This document shows positions 33,720-43,173 of a DNA stretch of 64,000 nucleotides, piece after piece. Positions within the stretch are counted from its first letter, which is position 1. Every line of letters starts with the position of its first letter. The notes beneath the pieces were generated by a model. That model saw only the letters and a program-made list of their open reading frames with translations, did not search any database and was not told where the DNA came from. The stretch is from Streptomyces fulvoviolaceus. GTDB lineage: Bacteria; Actinomycetota; Actinomycetes; Streptomycetales; Streptomycetaceae. A program made the position numbers and the translations under genes. Location of the stretch: the NCBI RefSeq assembly GCF_000718165.1, contig NZ_JOEY01000043.1, positions 120,174-184,173 of the forward strand, written 5' to 3'.

Positions 33720-34982
33720 TCAGAACTCGACCGGGTCCCGCACGATCGGGCACGTCATGCAGTGCCCGCCTCCCCGGCCACGCCCCAGTTCGGCGCCGAC
33801 GATGGTGACGACCTCGATGCCGGCCTTGCGCAGCAGCGTGTTGGTCTGGGTGTTGCGGTCGTAGGTGAAGACCACGCCGGGCTCCAGGGCGACGGCGTTG
33901 TTGCCGCTGTCCCACTGCTGACGCTCGGAGGCGTACACGTCCCCGCCGGTCGCCACGACCCGCAACTCCGGCAGACCGAGCGCCTTCGCCACGACGTCGA
34001 CGAAGGGGGTCGTCCCCTCGTCGACGAGTTCGACGCCGGGCGCCTTGTCGGCGGGCCGCAGGGAGAAGGTGTGGACGCCGTCCATGATGGCCGGGTACAG
34101 GGTCACCAGGTCGCGGTCGGCGAAGGTGAAGACGGTGTCCAGGTGCATCGCGGAGCGCAACTTGGGCATGCCGGCGACGACGACGTGTTCGGCGGCGCCG
34201 TTCGCGAACAGCGCGGCGGCCACCTGGGTGATCGCCTGGCGCGAGGTCCGCTCACTCATGCCCATCAGGACGACGCCGTTGCCCACCGGCATGATGTCGC
34301 CGCCCTCGAACGTCGCCTGACCCCAGTCGAGTTCGGGATCGCCCCACCACACGGTGGAGCGCGCGTAGTCGGGGTGGAAGGTGTAGATCGCCTTCATCAG
34401 CAGGGTCTCGTCGTGCCGGGCCGGCCAGTACAGCGGGTTGAGGGTGAGGCCGCCGTACAGCCAGCACGTGGTGTCGCGGGTGTACAGGGTGTTGGGCAGC
34501 GGCGGCATCAGGTACTCGCGCACGCCGGTCGACTCCCGGGCGAGTCCTACGTAGGCGGAGCGGTACTCCTCCGGCAGATCGGTGGTGGCCAGGCCGCCGA
34601 TCAGGTAGCGGGCGAGCCGGTCGGGTTCGAGGGACTCGAGATAGGCGCGGGTGGTGTCGATGAGGCCGAGGCCCACCTCGTTGGCGGTGATCTTGCGGTC
34701 CAGCAGCCAGTCCCGCGCGCCGGGGACCGCCATCGCCTGCGCGAGCAGATCGTGCAACTCGACGACGTCGACGTCGCGTTCGCGCAGCTTGTTGACGAAG
34801 TCGGCGTGGTCGCGCTGGGCGTTCTCCACCCACATGACGTCGTCGAAGAGGAGGTCGTCGGAGTTGGTCGGGGTGAGTCTGCGGTGGGCGAGCCCGGGCG
34901 CGCAGACCAGCACCTTGCGCAGCCTGCCGACCTCGGAGTGGACGCCGTACACGGGCCGGCTCGTGGTGTCTTGACTGGTCAC
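33720..34982 (-). CDS. arcA: arginine deiminase
   Basis: A 420-residue enzyme that hydrolyses arginine to citrulline and ammonia, first step of the arginine deiminase pathway. It has the pentein fold with [17 protein letters not shown] at the N-terminus, [10 protein letters not shown] near 53, [22 protein letters not shown] near 225-246, and the nucleophile Cys408 in GGGHCMTCP close to the C-terminus, as in known ArcA. It follows arcD by 39 bases on the same strand, so the pair takes up and breaks down arginine. The ornithine transcarbamoylase and carbamate kinase genes are not in the window. Confidence 0.96.
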   Translation of the reverse strand: MTSQDTTSRPVYGVHSEVGRLRKVLVCAPGLAHRRLTPTNSDDLLFDDVMWVENAQRDHADFVNKLRERDVDVVELHDLLAQAMAVPGARDWLLDRKITANEVGLGLIDTTRAYLESLEPDRLARYLIGGLATTDLPEEYRSAYVGLARESTGVREYLMPPLPNTLYTRDTTCWLYGGLTLNPLYWPARHDETLLMKAIYTFHPDYARSTVWWGDPELDWGQATFEGGDIMPVGNGVVLMGMSERTSRQAITQVAAALFANGAAEHVVVAGMPKLRSAMHLDTVFTFADRDLVTLYPAIMDGVHTFSLRPADKAPGVELVDEGTTPFVDVVAKALGLPELRVVATGGDVYASERQQWDSGNNAVALEPGVVFTYDRNTQTNTLLRKAGIEVVTIVGAELGRGRGGGHCMTCPIVRDPVEF

Positions 34983-35021
34983 GGGTGCACCTTTCCGAAT
35001 GTCCGAGGAGGTCAGAGGAGG

Positions 35022-36446
35022 TCAGAGGCTGATCCAGCCCAGCGCCAGGGCGACGATCCCGATGACGGCGCCGGCGATCGAGACGGCGAGGACGACGAAC
35101 TCCCGCGGGGAGAACGGCCGTCTGCCCTGCTCCCGGCGGGCCATCACGAACAGGACGGTGGCGGGGGCATAGATGATGAGGGAGACGAGGAGGTACTTGA
35201 GGCCGGCCGCGTAGATGAGGAACGCGGTGTAGAGGGTGGCGAGAACCGCGACCGTCAGCTCTCGCCGCCTTGCGCCGCCGGCGACCCGCACCGCGAAGCC
35301 GGCCGCCAGCAGGAACGGGATCAGTGTCAGCGCACTGGTCAGATCCAGCGCGAAGTTGAAGGCGTCGTCGGAGAACAGCGTGACGACGAGGACGATCTGG
35401 CTCAGCAGGGTCGTCATCACCAGCGCGGGCACGGGCACGTCGGCGGCCGTGGCGCGGCCGAGGAAGCGCGGCATGTCCTCGTCCTTCGCGGCGACGAACA
35501 GCACCTCGGCTGCCATCAGCGTCCAGGCGAGATAGGCGCCGAGCACGGAGACGATCAGTCCGACGCTGACGAAGACCTTGCCCCAGGTGCCGACCGAGTG
35601 CTCCAGCACGCCCGCCATGGAGGGCTGGCGCAGTTCGGCGATCTCGCTCATGGGCATCAGGCCGTACGACACGATCGTCACCGAGGCGAAGATCGCGAAG
35701 ACGCTCAGGAAGCCGAGGATCGTCGCCCGGCCGACGTCCTCGCGGCGCCGCGCGTGCCGGGAGTAGACGCTGGCGCCCTCGACTCCCAGGAACACGAAGA
35801 CCGTCGCCAGCATGGTGCCCTTGACCTGCTGGAACAGAGAGCCGGCGTAGTCGGCGCCGCCGAAGTTCTCGGCGAAGACGTGCGGTTTGAGGTAGAAGAG
35901 CGCGAGGATCACGAAGACGAGGATCGGCACGATCTTGGCGATCGTGACGATGCGGTTGATCGCCGCCGCTTCTTTCACGCCTCGGCTGATGAGCGCGAAG
36001 AACAGCCACAGCCCCACCGAGGAGAGCACCACCGCGAGCACGGTGTCGCCGTCGCCGAGCGCGGGTGCGATCGCGCCGATCGTCGACATGATCAGCACCC
36101 AGTACGTCACATTGCCGACGCAGGCACTCGCCCAGTAGCCGAACGCCGCGAAGAAACCCAGGTATTCACCGAAGCCGGCCTTGGCGTACGCGTACACACC
36201 GGCGTCGAGGTCGGGGCGGCGCACGGCGAGGTTCTGGAAGACGAAGGCCAGCATCAGCATGCCGGTGCCGGCGACGGCCCAGGCGATGAGCGCCCCGGCC
36301 ACACCCGTCTCCTGCGCGAACCGGCGCGGCAGCGAGAAGACACCGGCACCGACCATCGAGCCGACGACCATGGTGGTGAGGGTCGGAAGGCTCAACTTCG
36401 CGGTGGTACCGGTCACTTGGGCCTCGGCGGTGACGGCCTTCGACAT
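35022..36446 (-). CDS. arcD: arginine/ornithine antiporter, APC superfamily
   Basis: A 474-residue membrane carrier with about 12 to 13 helices. The N-terminal VVGSMVGAGVFSLPRRFAQETG is the APC helix-1 substrate loop (G-S-M-V-G-A-G), followed by AYAKAGFGEYLGF and VKGTMLATVFVFLGVEGASVYSRHARRREDVG, which resemble ArcD/LysI-type basic amino acid antiporters. The start is ATG 36446 with GGAGGA six to ten bases upstream. Context with arcA supports exchange of arginine for ornithine or citrulline. A short tandem repeat (GAGGAGGTCA twice) lies at its 3' end near 35005-35024. Confidence 0.9.
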   Translation of the reverse strand: MSKAVTAEAQVTGTTAKLSLPTLTTMVVGSMVGAGVFSLPRRFAQETGVAGALIAWAVAGTGMLMLAFVFQNLAVRRPDLDAGVYAYAKAGFGEYLGFFAAFGYWASACVGNVTYWVLIMSTIGAIAPALGDGDTVLAVVLSSVGLWLFFALISRGVKEAAAINRIVTIAKIVPILVFVILALFYLKPHVFAENFGGADYAGSLFQQVKGTMLATVFVFLGVEGASVYSRHARRREDVGRATILGFLSVFAIFASVTIVSYGLMPMSEIAELRQPSMAGVLEHSVGTWGKVFVSVGLIVSVLGAYLAWTLMAAEVLFVAAKDEDMPRFLGRATAADVPVPALVMTTLLSQIVLVVTLFSDDAFNFALDLTSALTLIPFLLAAGFAVRVAGGARRRELTVAVLATLYTAFLIYAAGLKYLLVSLIIYAPATVLFVMARREQGRRPFSPREFVVLAVSIAGAVIGIVALALGWISL

Positions 36447-36599
36447 GGCGTCCTCCGACGCGTGGGCGTCCCCCGTCGTGGCGCCGACGATGCGCGAGCG
36501 TCGTCGGGCGACCCGAGTGACGCTAACAACGAATTGCCCTGATTGCCCGATCAAGTTGCCCCAAATGCCTGATCGGCGATTCGGTCCTATGGTGCTGTT

Positions 36600-37697
36600 A
36601 TGGAGCACGCACTCAGTCCCGCGACCCTCACCGAGCTGCGCCGTCCGCGCACCTATCCCGCGGTGTCCGTGCTGACGCCCACGCACCGCCGCGAACCCGA
36701 GAACGCCCAGGATCCGGTCCGGCTGCGCAATGTGGTGGCCGAGGCCAAGAAGCAGCTGGAGGCCGATCCCGCGGTTCCCCGGGAGCGGCGTATCGACGTG
36801 TCCCGGCAGCTCGACCAGGCACTCGCCGAGGTCGATCTGGCGCACGTCGAGGACGGCCTGGTGATCTTCGCCGCCCCGGGCGAGCACCAGGTGTGGTCAC
36901 TCGCCCGTGAAGTGCCCGAACGCGTGGTCCTGTCGGACACGTTCCTGACCCGCAACCTCGTCTCCGCGCAGGCCTCCGAGCGGCCGTTCTGGGTGCTCTC
37001 GGTCTCCACGGACCGGGCCACGCTGTGGAACGGCGGCATCGACCGGGTCACCGAGCACCGTGCCGTCGGCTTCCCGCTGACGAGGACGCGCGAGAACTTC
37101 GACGCCGAGCGCCAGGAGCGGATCGGCGATCTGCCGAGCACCTTCCGCGACGAAGGCACCCGTCGTTTCCTGCGCGACGCCGACACCGCGCTGGGCAGGA
37201 TCCTGCGCGAGGACCCTCGCCCGCTCTACATCACCGGTGAGACCGCGGCACTGTCCGCGCTGGACGAGGTCGGCAGCGTCACCAAGGACGCGGTGCACAT
37301 CCCGCACGGCGGTCTCGCGCACGGCACCCCGGACGCCGTGTGGCAGGCCGTGCGACCACTGGTCGCCGCCGAGGCCCGCAAGAACACCGACGCCGTGGCA
37401 CGGGAACTCGAGTCGGCCCGTGGACGCCGGGCGTTCGCGGCCGGTGTCGACGAGGTCTGGCAGAACGCCCGCGACGGACGCGTACGGCTGCTGGCCGTCG
37501 AGGAGAACTACCGGGTCACGGTGCGCGACGACGCCGGCGACCATCTCGTCCCGGCCGACAGCAGCGACCTCGACGCCCGCGAGGACATCGTGGACGAGAT
37601 CGTCGAGCAGTGCCTGGAGACCGGCGCCGACGTCCGCTTCGTGCCGGACGGCACACTGGGCGGGGCCGACGGGATCGCGGGGGTACTGCGGTACTGA
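36600..37697 (+). CDS. baeRF-type (archaeo-eukaryotic release factor-like) protein
   Basis: A 365-residue cytosolic protein of the bacterial archaeo-eukaryotic release-factor-like families, probably baeRF3. The N-terminal part runs YPAVSVLTPTHRREPENAQDPVRLRNVVAEAK and the central part ERRIDVSRQLDQAL. C-terminally lies an eL30-like Rossmann part with DEIVEQCLETGADVRFVPDGTLGGADGIAGVLRY. Such proteins are thought to act on stalled ribosomes or in stress, but experimental data are few. Divergent from arcD with 153 bases between; this gap contains three TTGCCC strings at 36533-36561. Confidence 0.72.
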   Translation: MEHALSPATLTELRRPRTYPAVSVLTPTHRREPENAQDPVRLRNVVAEAKKQLEADPAVPRERRIDVSRQLDQALAEVDLAHVEDGLVIFAAPGEHQVWSLAREVPERVVLSDTFLTRNLVSAQASERPFWVLSVSTDRATLWNGGIDRVTEHRAVGFPLTRTRENFDAERQERIGDLPSTFRDEGTRRFLRDADTALGRILREDPRPLYITGETAALSALDEVGSVTKDAVHIPHGGLAHGTPDAVWQAVRPLVAAEARKNTDAVARELESARGRRAFAAGVDEVWQNARDGRVRLLAVEENYRVTVRDDAGDHLVPADSSDLDAREDIVDEIVEQCLETGADVRFVPDGTLGGADGIAGVLRY

Positions 37698-37710
37698 GAC
37701 CGCGACACGC

Positions 37711-38124
37711 TCAGACACTCCCGAAGAGGGAGCTCAGCCCCTGCTCGACGGCAGCGCCCAGGTCCTCCTGCCCGGCGCCCACCACCGCGTACGTCCGCAG
37801 CAGGAAGCGGCGCAGGGCGGCGGTGTCGAACCGGAGCAGGGCGAGGCCGTACGGGGAGTGGAACTCCACGACCGTGACGCTGCGGCCGCACGGCCAGATG
37901 TGCACGTCACCGCTGCCGGCCGGCCCGGCCAGCCCCTCCGCCAGCAGGGCCCGGGCGAAGGTCCAGGTGACCCCCTCGCCGTCCAGGGAGACCTCGGGCG
38001 GGAAGCCGATACACACGGCCAGGGGGTCGGCGGCGGTGTAGCGCAGGGTCGCGGGAACGGGCAGTTCCCGGTTCTCCGCCGTGATCAGGCGGGCGCGGGC
38101 GGGCTGCTCGAGGGTGATGTCCAT
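37711..38124 (-). CDS. SsgA-like protein (SALP) of sporulation and cell division
   Basis: A 137-residue single-domain protein with the SALP pattern: PVPATLRYTAADPLAVCIGFPPE near residues 22-44, VTWTFARALLAEGLAGPAGSGDVHIWPCG, and VVEFHSPYGLALLRFDTAALRRFLLRTYAVV. SsgA-like proteins occur only in morphologically complex actinobacteria and guide septum placement, spore-wall synthesis and autolysis. Which paralogue (SsgC-G type) is not clear. It converges on the baeRF gene with 13 bases between and diverges from the broken sigma gene. Confidence 0.9.
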   Translation of the reverse strand: MDITLEQPARARLITAENRELPVPATLRYTAADPLAVCIGFPPEVSLDGEGVTWTFARALLAEGLAGPAGSGDVHIWPCGRSVTVVEFHSPYGLALLRFDTAALRRFLLRTYAVVGAGQEDLGAAVEQGLSSLFGSV

Positions 38125-38314
38125 GCTCGGTCTCCACTGCGGGTGAGAGGTCGGCCGGTTGTTTCCGGTGCTCTTACGACCTCGCAGGTGCCGTTTGCAT
38201 TACGCCGAACCCCGAAGAAGTTGATGTGACCTGCATCACGCCCAAAAGGTGCATTCTTTATTTAGGGTTGCAAACTTGCCCGAACCCACCGCAGGGGACG
38301 GGAGAGTTCCTGCC

Positions 38315-39615
38315 ATGCCCGACAGCCCCGCCGCGCCTGGTCGCCTATGCCCGCTCACTGACCGGTAACCCGTGGGTCGCCGAGGACCTGGTCGCCGAGG
38401 CGCACTTCCGGGTCTGGCGCCGGTTGTCCACGGGGCACGAGGTCGACAATGTGCCCGCGTACCTGATGACGACCGCGCGCCACCTCGCGGCGACGGTGGG
38501 CAGCAGCGCCGCCCGGGAGACGCCGCAGGACCCCTGGGTCGCCGAGCGTGTCGAGGTCGGTGCGGCGGAGGACGACCCCGCCGAGCACATCTCCTCCGTC
38601 GACCTTCTGGTCCGCGTCCTTGGCCAGCTGCCGCAACGCTGGGTGAAGGCGCTGTGGCTCGCGGAGGCGGAGGGGCGGCCGCTGGAGGACGTCGGCCGGA
38701 GCATCGGCACCGAGCAGGGCGCCACGGCCGTCCTGCTGCACCGGGCGCGCGAGGGCATGCGCCGGGCCTTCCTGCGATCGCACCCGGGGGTGCCCGGCGA
38801 TCCCGCCTGCGAGGCGCACTGGGACCGCATGCCCGCGTACGTCCGCGAGGCCTCGACGTCCCGGCGGACGGAGCAGCTCCTCGCCCACGTCGACGGCTGC
38901 GACGACTGCCGCGCCCGGCTCGCGGTACTGATGCGTGCCAACGACCGGCTGCCCGCGCTGGTGGGTCCGGCCCTGCCGATCTTCGTCCTGGGCGGAGCGG
39001 GCAAGTTCCTGCTCCCGCTCGCGGCGGGGTCCGCCGGTGCGGCCCCGGGCGGGCACGGCGGCGGCTTCCTGCACGCCGTACGTCATGCGGTGACGGTGGC
39101 TCGAAGGTGCCCGCGGCCGCGATGACCGCGATCGGTACGACGGTGGCGGGCGCCGCCGTCGCGGCCGGGATCGTCATGAGCGCGAGCGGGTCGTCGTCGG
39201 TGCCGCAGCAGAGGGCGATCACGGCCGAGAGCCCGGTGGCCGCTCCGACGTCGGCCGCCGCGTCGGTGGCGCCGCCGAGGACCGGGACACGGGACGCGAA
39301 GCCGGGAGAGTCGGGTGACGCCTCTCCCGAGACGGACGTACCGGAAACGGCTCCCGAGGCCACGCCCCGAGCGACCCTCCGCAGGCCACGACTGCCGAGC
39401 CCGAGAACACGACACCGCCCACGCAGGCGCCCGAGGCGACACCGACGCCTGCCAGCCCGACACCCACGCCGGCCGCACCTACACCGGTCACCCCAACGCC
39501 CGCCACGCCCACGCCCGTTGAACCGAGGCCCACACCGACACCCGTCGAGCCGACGACTCCCGACCCCGTGTGCGTGCCCTGGCACGGCCCGATCCACCTG
39601 TGCCAGACTGGCTAG
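38315..39615 (+). pseudogene. ECF sigma factor gene with zinc-finger-like and Pro/Thr-rich tail, broken by three frame changes
   Basis: ATG 38315 has GGAGAG eight bases upstream but its frame closes after 17 codons. The sigma region 2 and 4 coding (LVAYARSLTGNPWVAEDL, then QLPQRWVKALWLAEAEG) continues in another frame to about 39088, including an H-x3-C-D-D-C motif. A third frame carries the membrane segment (GTTVAGAAVAAGIVMSASG) to about 39365, and a fourth the PTP-rich tail ending in VCVPWHGPIHLCQTG at TAG 39613-39615. Restoring one 8-base repeat unit near 38338, one G near 39089 and one C near 39365 would rebuild a single protein of about 436 residues. This is either a real pseudogene or clustered sequence errors. 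Confidence 0.7.
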
Positions 39616-39880
39616 AACACAAGGACGTCGAACACACAACTGAACACCAGGTCGGCCACCCCGACGCCCCGTCAAGTCACGTACACCGTCTACGACTTGA
39701 CCCATTCGACGACGTACGCCACACGCGCACCCCGATCACTCCGTGAAGCCTTTGGCATATGCCAGAAGCACCACCGTATCGTGTGTTGCCAAATCCCTTA
39801 CAGCGCGTCGCGGCCTGTGCAACAGTCGTAACGGTCCTTCCGTCCGCCTTGGTCGTACCGTCCCCGCATCGGAGTGCGTC

Positions 39881-41347
39881 ATGCCGTCCCATCTCTCTGC
39901 GGACCGCCCCGCCGCCCAGCCGCCCGGACGCGGCTCGGTCGACGCGCTCATCTCGCAGGCGCGGCGGCTCAAGGGCGACGTGGACGCCGTACGGCGGGAC
40001 GCGCCCAGTGACGGTTCGGACCCGCAGGAGCGGTGGCAGCGCGCGCTGTGCGATCTCGCGCTGCATCAACTCAATGACCTGGACGAGCACTTGGCCCAGC
40101 TGCGGGACGGCCCGCCGCCCGCGCCGACGACGTCCGGGCCGGAGCCCGTCGCCCGAACCGCGCCGCCCGCTTCCCGGCGCGGCTCGCTGCTCAGCCGGGT
40201 CGGCAGTGCGGAGTGGAACCTGCTGACGGACGAGGCCAGTTGGTCCGGGGAGCTCTACCAGATCCTGGGCCGCGCCCCCGCCGCTCCCCCGCTCACGCTC
40301 GACGAACTCCCCTCCCTGGTGCTCGACGAGGACCGCCCCAAGCTGACGACCATGGTCACGGACTGTCTCGTCGACGCGCAGCGCATCGACGGGGAGTTCC
40401 GGATCGTGCGCCCGGACGGTTCCGTACGCACCGTGCACATGATGGGCGAGCCCGTGCTCGACGCCGACGGCAGCACCGCCTCGATGTGGGCCGTGCTGCG
40501 GGACGTCAGTGAACTGCGCCGCAGTCAGCGGGCGGTGAGCGAGACCCGTGACTCGTTACAACGCCACCAGCAGCGCGCGCAGACCGAGCACCGGCTCGCG
40601 GTCGAGCTGCAGGAGGCCGTGCTGCCGCCGTGGCGCGGTTCCCTGCGGCTCCCGCAGCAGGGAACCGAGACCCTGGACCTCGCGGCCCACTACCTCCCCT
40701 CCTCGACGAGCGCGCTGATCGGCGGCGACTGGTACGACGCGCTCGAACTGGCCGACGGCGAGACACTGCTCAGCGTCGGCGACCTCACCGGGCACGGCGT
40801 CGCGGTGACATCGGGCATGGCGACGCTGCTGGGCGCCGTGCGCGGCATGGCGATGGCGGGCACCCAGCCCGGCCAACTCATGGCCTGGCTCAACCAGTTG
40901 CTCGACGCCACCGTCCAGCCGGCCCTCGGCAGCGCCGTGTGCTGCCGCTACCGGCCCGAGACCCGGACCCTGGTCTGGGCGCAGGCCGGACACCCCGCCC
41001 CGTTGCTGTTCCGGGGCGGGGCGGGGCGCAGGCTGAACTCACCCGACGGCGTCCTGCTCGGCGCGACCTCCGGTGCCGTCTACGCGCAGGCCGAAGAGAC
41101 CCTTGAACCGGGCGACCTGCTCCTGCTGCACACCGACGGACTGGTGCCCGGGCGGTGGGGGTCCCCCCGCTCGAGCGAAGCCGAGAGTGAGGCAGGGACA
41201 GCGGCCGTGAACCGTCTCCTCGACCTGGCCCCCCGTTTCGCCGAGGCGCGCACCGCACAGGACTGCGTGCGGATGGTCATGGAGGAGTTCGGCGAGGCCG
41301 AGCGCAAGGACGACGCCTGCGTGCTCGTCGCCAAGGTGACTGCCTAG
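39881..41347 (+). CDS. PAS-domain SpoIIE-type PP2C phosphatase with a TTA codon
   Basis: A 488-residue phosphatase that probably dephosphorylates an anti-anti-sigma factor. A PAS domain lies at about residues 105-215 (SAEWNLLTDEASWSGELYQILG), a coiled coil near 215-250 (RDSLQRHQQRAQTEHRLAVELQEAVLP), and the SpoIIE/PP2C domain to the end with metal ligands in GGDWYDAL and VGDLTGHG and the final KDDACVLV. No HATPase domain is present. Codon 226 (40556-40558) is TTA, so translation should depend on the bldA tRNA. About 14 residues near 425-439 derive from an inserted repeat. The ATG follows GGAG. Confidence 0.9.
   Translation: MPSHLSADRPAAQPPGRGSVDALISQARRLKGDVDAVRRDAPSDGSDPQERWQRALCDLALHQLNDLDEHLAQLRDGPPPAPTTSGPEPVARTAPPASRRGSLLSRVGSAEWNLLTDEASWSGELYQILGRAPAAPPLTLDELPSLVLDEDRPKLTTMVTDCLVDAQRIDGEFRIVRPDGSVRTVHMMGEPVLDADGSTASMWAVLRDVSELRRSQRAVSETRDSLQRHQQRAQTEHRLAVELQEAVLPPWRGSLRLPQQGTETLDLAAHYLPSSTSALIGGDWYDALELADGETLLSVGDLTGHGVAVTSGMATLLGAVRGMAMAGTQPGQLMAWLNQLLDATVQPALGSAVCCRYRPETRTLVWAQAGHPAPLLFRGGAGRRLNSPDGVLLGATSGAVYAQAEETLEPGDLLLLHTDGLVPGRWGSPRSSEAESEAGTAAVNRLLDLAPRFAEARTAQDCVRMVMEEFGEAERKDDACVLVAKVTA
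41155..41196 (+). repeat. short palindromic repeat inserted in frame in the phosphatase gene
   Basis: GTGGGGGTCCCCCCGC, then CGCTCGAGCG (41168-41177, perfect palindrome) and AAGCCGAGAGTGAGG encode GSPRSSEAES-like residues absent from the usual PP2C fold at this loop. I recall near-identical strings scattered in Streptomyces genomes. Confidence 0.6.
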
Positions 41348-41423
41348 AAGGCGACTTGCCTAGTAGGTGACCGCGTAGAGGTGACCGCGAAGGTACGGCA
41401 GCACACGCCCCCTGTGCCCGTGC

Positions 41424-42917
41424 TCACGCCTGTGCGCTGTTGCCTCCCCTTCCCTTCGGCCTGGGCAGTGCCAGCCGGATCTCCTCCCTCAGCTCGTGGA
41501 TCTTCGGGTAGCTCGAGTACTCCGCGGTGAGCCGGTACATCTGGCGCAGCCGGTCCCAGGTGCGGTGGGAGGAGTTGGATCCCATCGACACCAGGGCGAG
41601 GCGTGCGTACCGGTCCGCCTGTTCGGGGTCGTCGGCGATGAAGCAGGCGGAGGCCATCGACAGGAAGTCGAAGATCTTCGACCGCTGCCGTCCGTCGACG
41701 CGCAGGGCCAGGGCCTTCTCCGCGTAGTGCTGGGCGTGCGCGGCCGCACCCGGCTCGAACTCCGCCAACGTGCGGTAGGCCAGGGCCTGCATGCCGTACA
41801 GATCCTCCTCCTTGAAGGTCTGCATCCAGCTCGGCGGCGGTACGTCGCTCTTGTCGGAGACGAAGAGGTCCTCCGCCTGTCCGAGGGTGCGGCGCATCGC
41901 CTGGCCCTTGCCCATCGACGCCTGCGCCCAGGCCTCGATGGTGTAGAGCATCGCCTCGGTGCGCGGCAGCACCTGTTCGCCGGAGCCGGACTGGGCGAGC
42001 TTCATCAGGTCGAGTGCGTCGTCGGGCCGGCCGAGGTGCACCATCTGGCGAGCCGCTCGGGAGAGCGCCTCCCCGGCGCGGGGCCGGTCGCCGCCCTCAC
42101 GGGCCGCGTGGGCGGCGATGACGAAGTACTTCTGGGCCGTGGGTTCGAGGCCGATGTCGTGCGACATCCAGCCCGCGAGGACGGCGAGGTTGGCGGCGAC
42201 GCCCCACAGGCGCCGCTGGAGATGGTCGGGGTGACGGTAGGCGAGCATGCCGCCCACCTCGTTGAGCTGGCCCACGACTGCCTTGCGCTGCAGCCCGCCG
42301 CCGCGGGCCGCGTCCCAGGCCCGGAACACCTCGACCGAGCGCTCCAGCTCCTCGATCTCCTGCGATCCGATGGGGGCGGCCTCGTAACGGTCGAACCCAG
42401 CGGGGTCGGCGTGCAGGGGGTCGTCGAACTGGGGGGCATCGGCGGTGAGCGCCGGATCGGTGTGCAGCCAGTCGTGCATGGCGCTGCTTAGTGCGGATCC
42501 TGCGGTGAGCGCGACACCCGCACCCACCAAGCCGCGTCGGTTGAGCATGAGGTCCATTCCCGTGAATTCGGTGAGGACCGCGGCGGTCCGTTCGGGCGCC
42601 CACGGCACGCCGTCGGGATGTTCCGCACTCCCGCCGCCTGGCCGTTTCCCCGTACGCCCGTGCCGGACCAGACCGAGGTCCTCAATGGTCACGACACGGC
42701 CGAGACGCTCGGTGAACAGGGTCGCCAGCACCCGCGGCACCGGATCGCGCGGGATCTCTCCCGTGTCGATCCAACGCCGCACCCGCGAGGTGTCGGTCGA
42801 GAGCTGGGGGTGGCCCATGGCCGCCGCCTGCCGGTTGACCAGCCGCGCGAGTTCGCCCTTGGACCAGCCGGCCAGGCCGAACAGGTCCGATAGGCGGGTG
42901 TTGGATTGTCCGCTCAC
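41424..42917 (-). CDS. NsdA-like regulator: N-terminal DNA-binding-like region plus TPR helices
   Basis: A 497-residue cytosolic regulator. The N-terminus (NTRLSDLFGLAGWSKGELARLVNRQAA, then STDTSRVRRWIDTGEIPRDPVPRVLA) resembles a helix-turn-helix of the NsdA family. A short hydrophobic stretch lies near 150 (GLVGAGVALTAGSALS). The rest (210-480) is helical TPR-like repeat. NsdA represses sporulation and antibiotic production in S. coelicolor and its length is about 500 residues. The start is GTG 42917, preceded by a GGGGGC stretch. Whether this is the orthologue or a paralogue needs a tree, so no symbol is given. Confidence 0.8.
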   Translation of the reverse strand: MSGQSNTRLSDLFGLAGWSKGELARLVNRQAAAMGHPQLSTDTSRVRRWIDTGEIPRDPVPRVLATLFTERLGRVVTIEDLGLVRHGRTGKRPGGGSAEHPDGVPWAPERTAAVLTEFTGMDLMLNRRGLVGAGVALTAGSALSSAMHDWLHTDPALTADAPQFDDPLHADPAGFDRYEAAPIGSQEIEELERSVEVFRAWDAARGGGLQRKAVVGQLNEVGGMLAYRHPDHLQRRLWGVAANLAVLAGWMSHDIGLEPTAQKYFVIAAHAAREGGDRPRAGEALSRAARQMVHLGRPDDALDLMKLAQSGSGEQVLPRTEAMLYTIEAWAQASMGKGQAMRRTLGQAEDLFVSDKSDVPPPSWMQTFKEEDLYGMQALAYRTLAEFEPGAAAHAQHYAEKALALRVDGRQRSKIFDFLSMASACFIADDPEQADRYARLALVSMGSNSSHRTWDRLRQMYRLTAEYSSYPKIHELREEIRLALPRPKGRGGNSAQA

Positions 42918-42975
42918 GTCAAGCCCCCAGGTACTCGGCTGAGTTGACAGTAGCCCCGTGTCAGTTGCTCCGGGA

Positions 42976-43173
42976 CTATTCGCCAGGCTTCGCCAGGGTG
43001 CGCCAGATGGTGTGCCACTGCGCATCTGGTGTCAGGTAGGAACGCGCCACCCCGACCCGGTCGCCGCAGGGACATTCCCCAGGGTGCACCCACGGGGCCG
43101 GGCCGGGTAGCGCGACTGCTCTTCGAGCACACGCAAGGCACAGCAGGCACACGAAGGGATCTGTTTCGCCCAT
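42976..43173 (-). CDS. possible small Cys-rich protein upstream of the NsdA-like gene
   Basis: A 65-residue frame with CLLCLACAR near residues 9-17 and [10 protein letters not shown] near 33-42, four to five cysteines that could bind zinc. It runs in the same direction as the NsdA-like gene, ending 58 bases upstream. Its ATG shares the CATG tetranucleotide with the start of the divergent APH-fold gene. Third-position GC is lower than in neighbours (roughly two thirds), and the GGAGG is 14 bases away, so it may be chance. Confidence 0.35.
   Translation of the reverse strand: MGETDPFVCLLCLACARRAVALPGPAPWVHPGECPCGDRVGVARSYLTPDAQWHTIWRTLAKPGE

Noticed and set aside
33762..36542. A 926-codon plus-strand frame opposite arcA and arcD.
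   Set aside because: Its product is a low-complexity Gly/Glu/Arg/Asp-rich chain, the usual shadow of high-GC third positions; arcA and arcD have clear motifs.
38226..39615. Programmed ribosomal frameshifting to express the sigma gene.
   Set aside because: No slippery heptamer with a downstream structure is evident, and three shifts would be needed, one matching an 8-base deletion.
41341..41400. Short direct repeats (GGTGACCGCG twice, TGCCTAG twice) after the phosphatase gene.
   Set aside because: Too short and in a tiny convergent gap; likely slippage without function.
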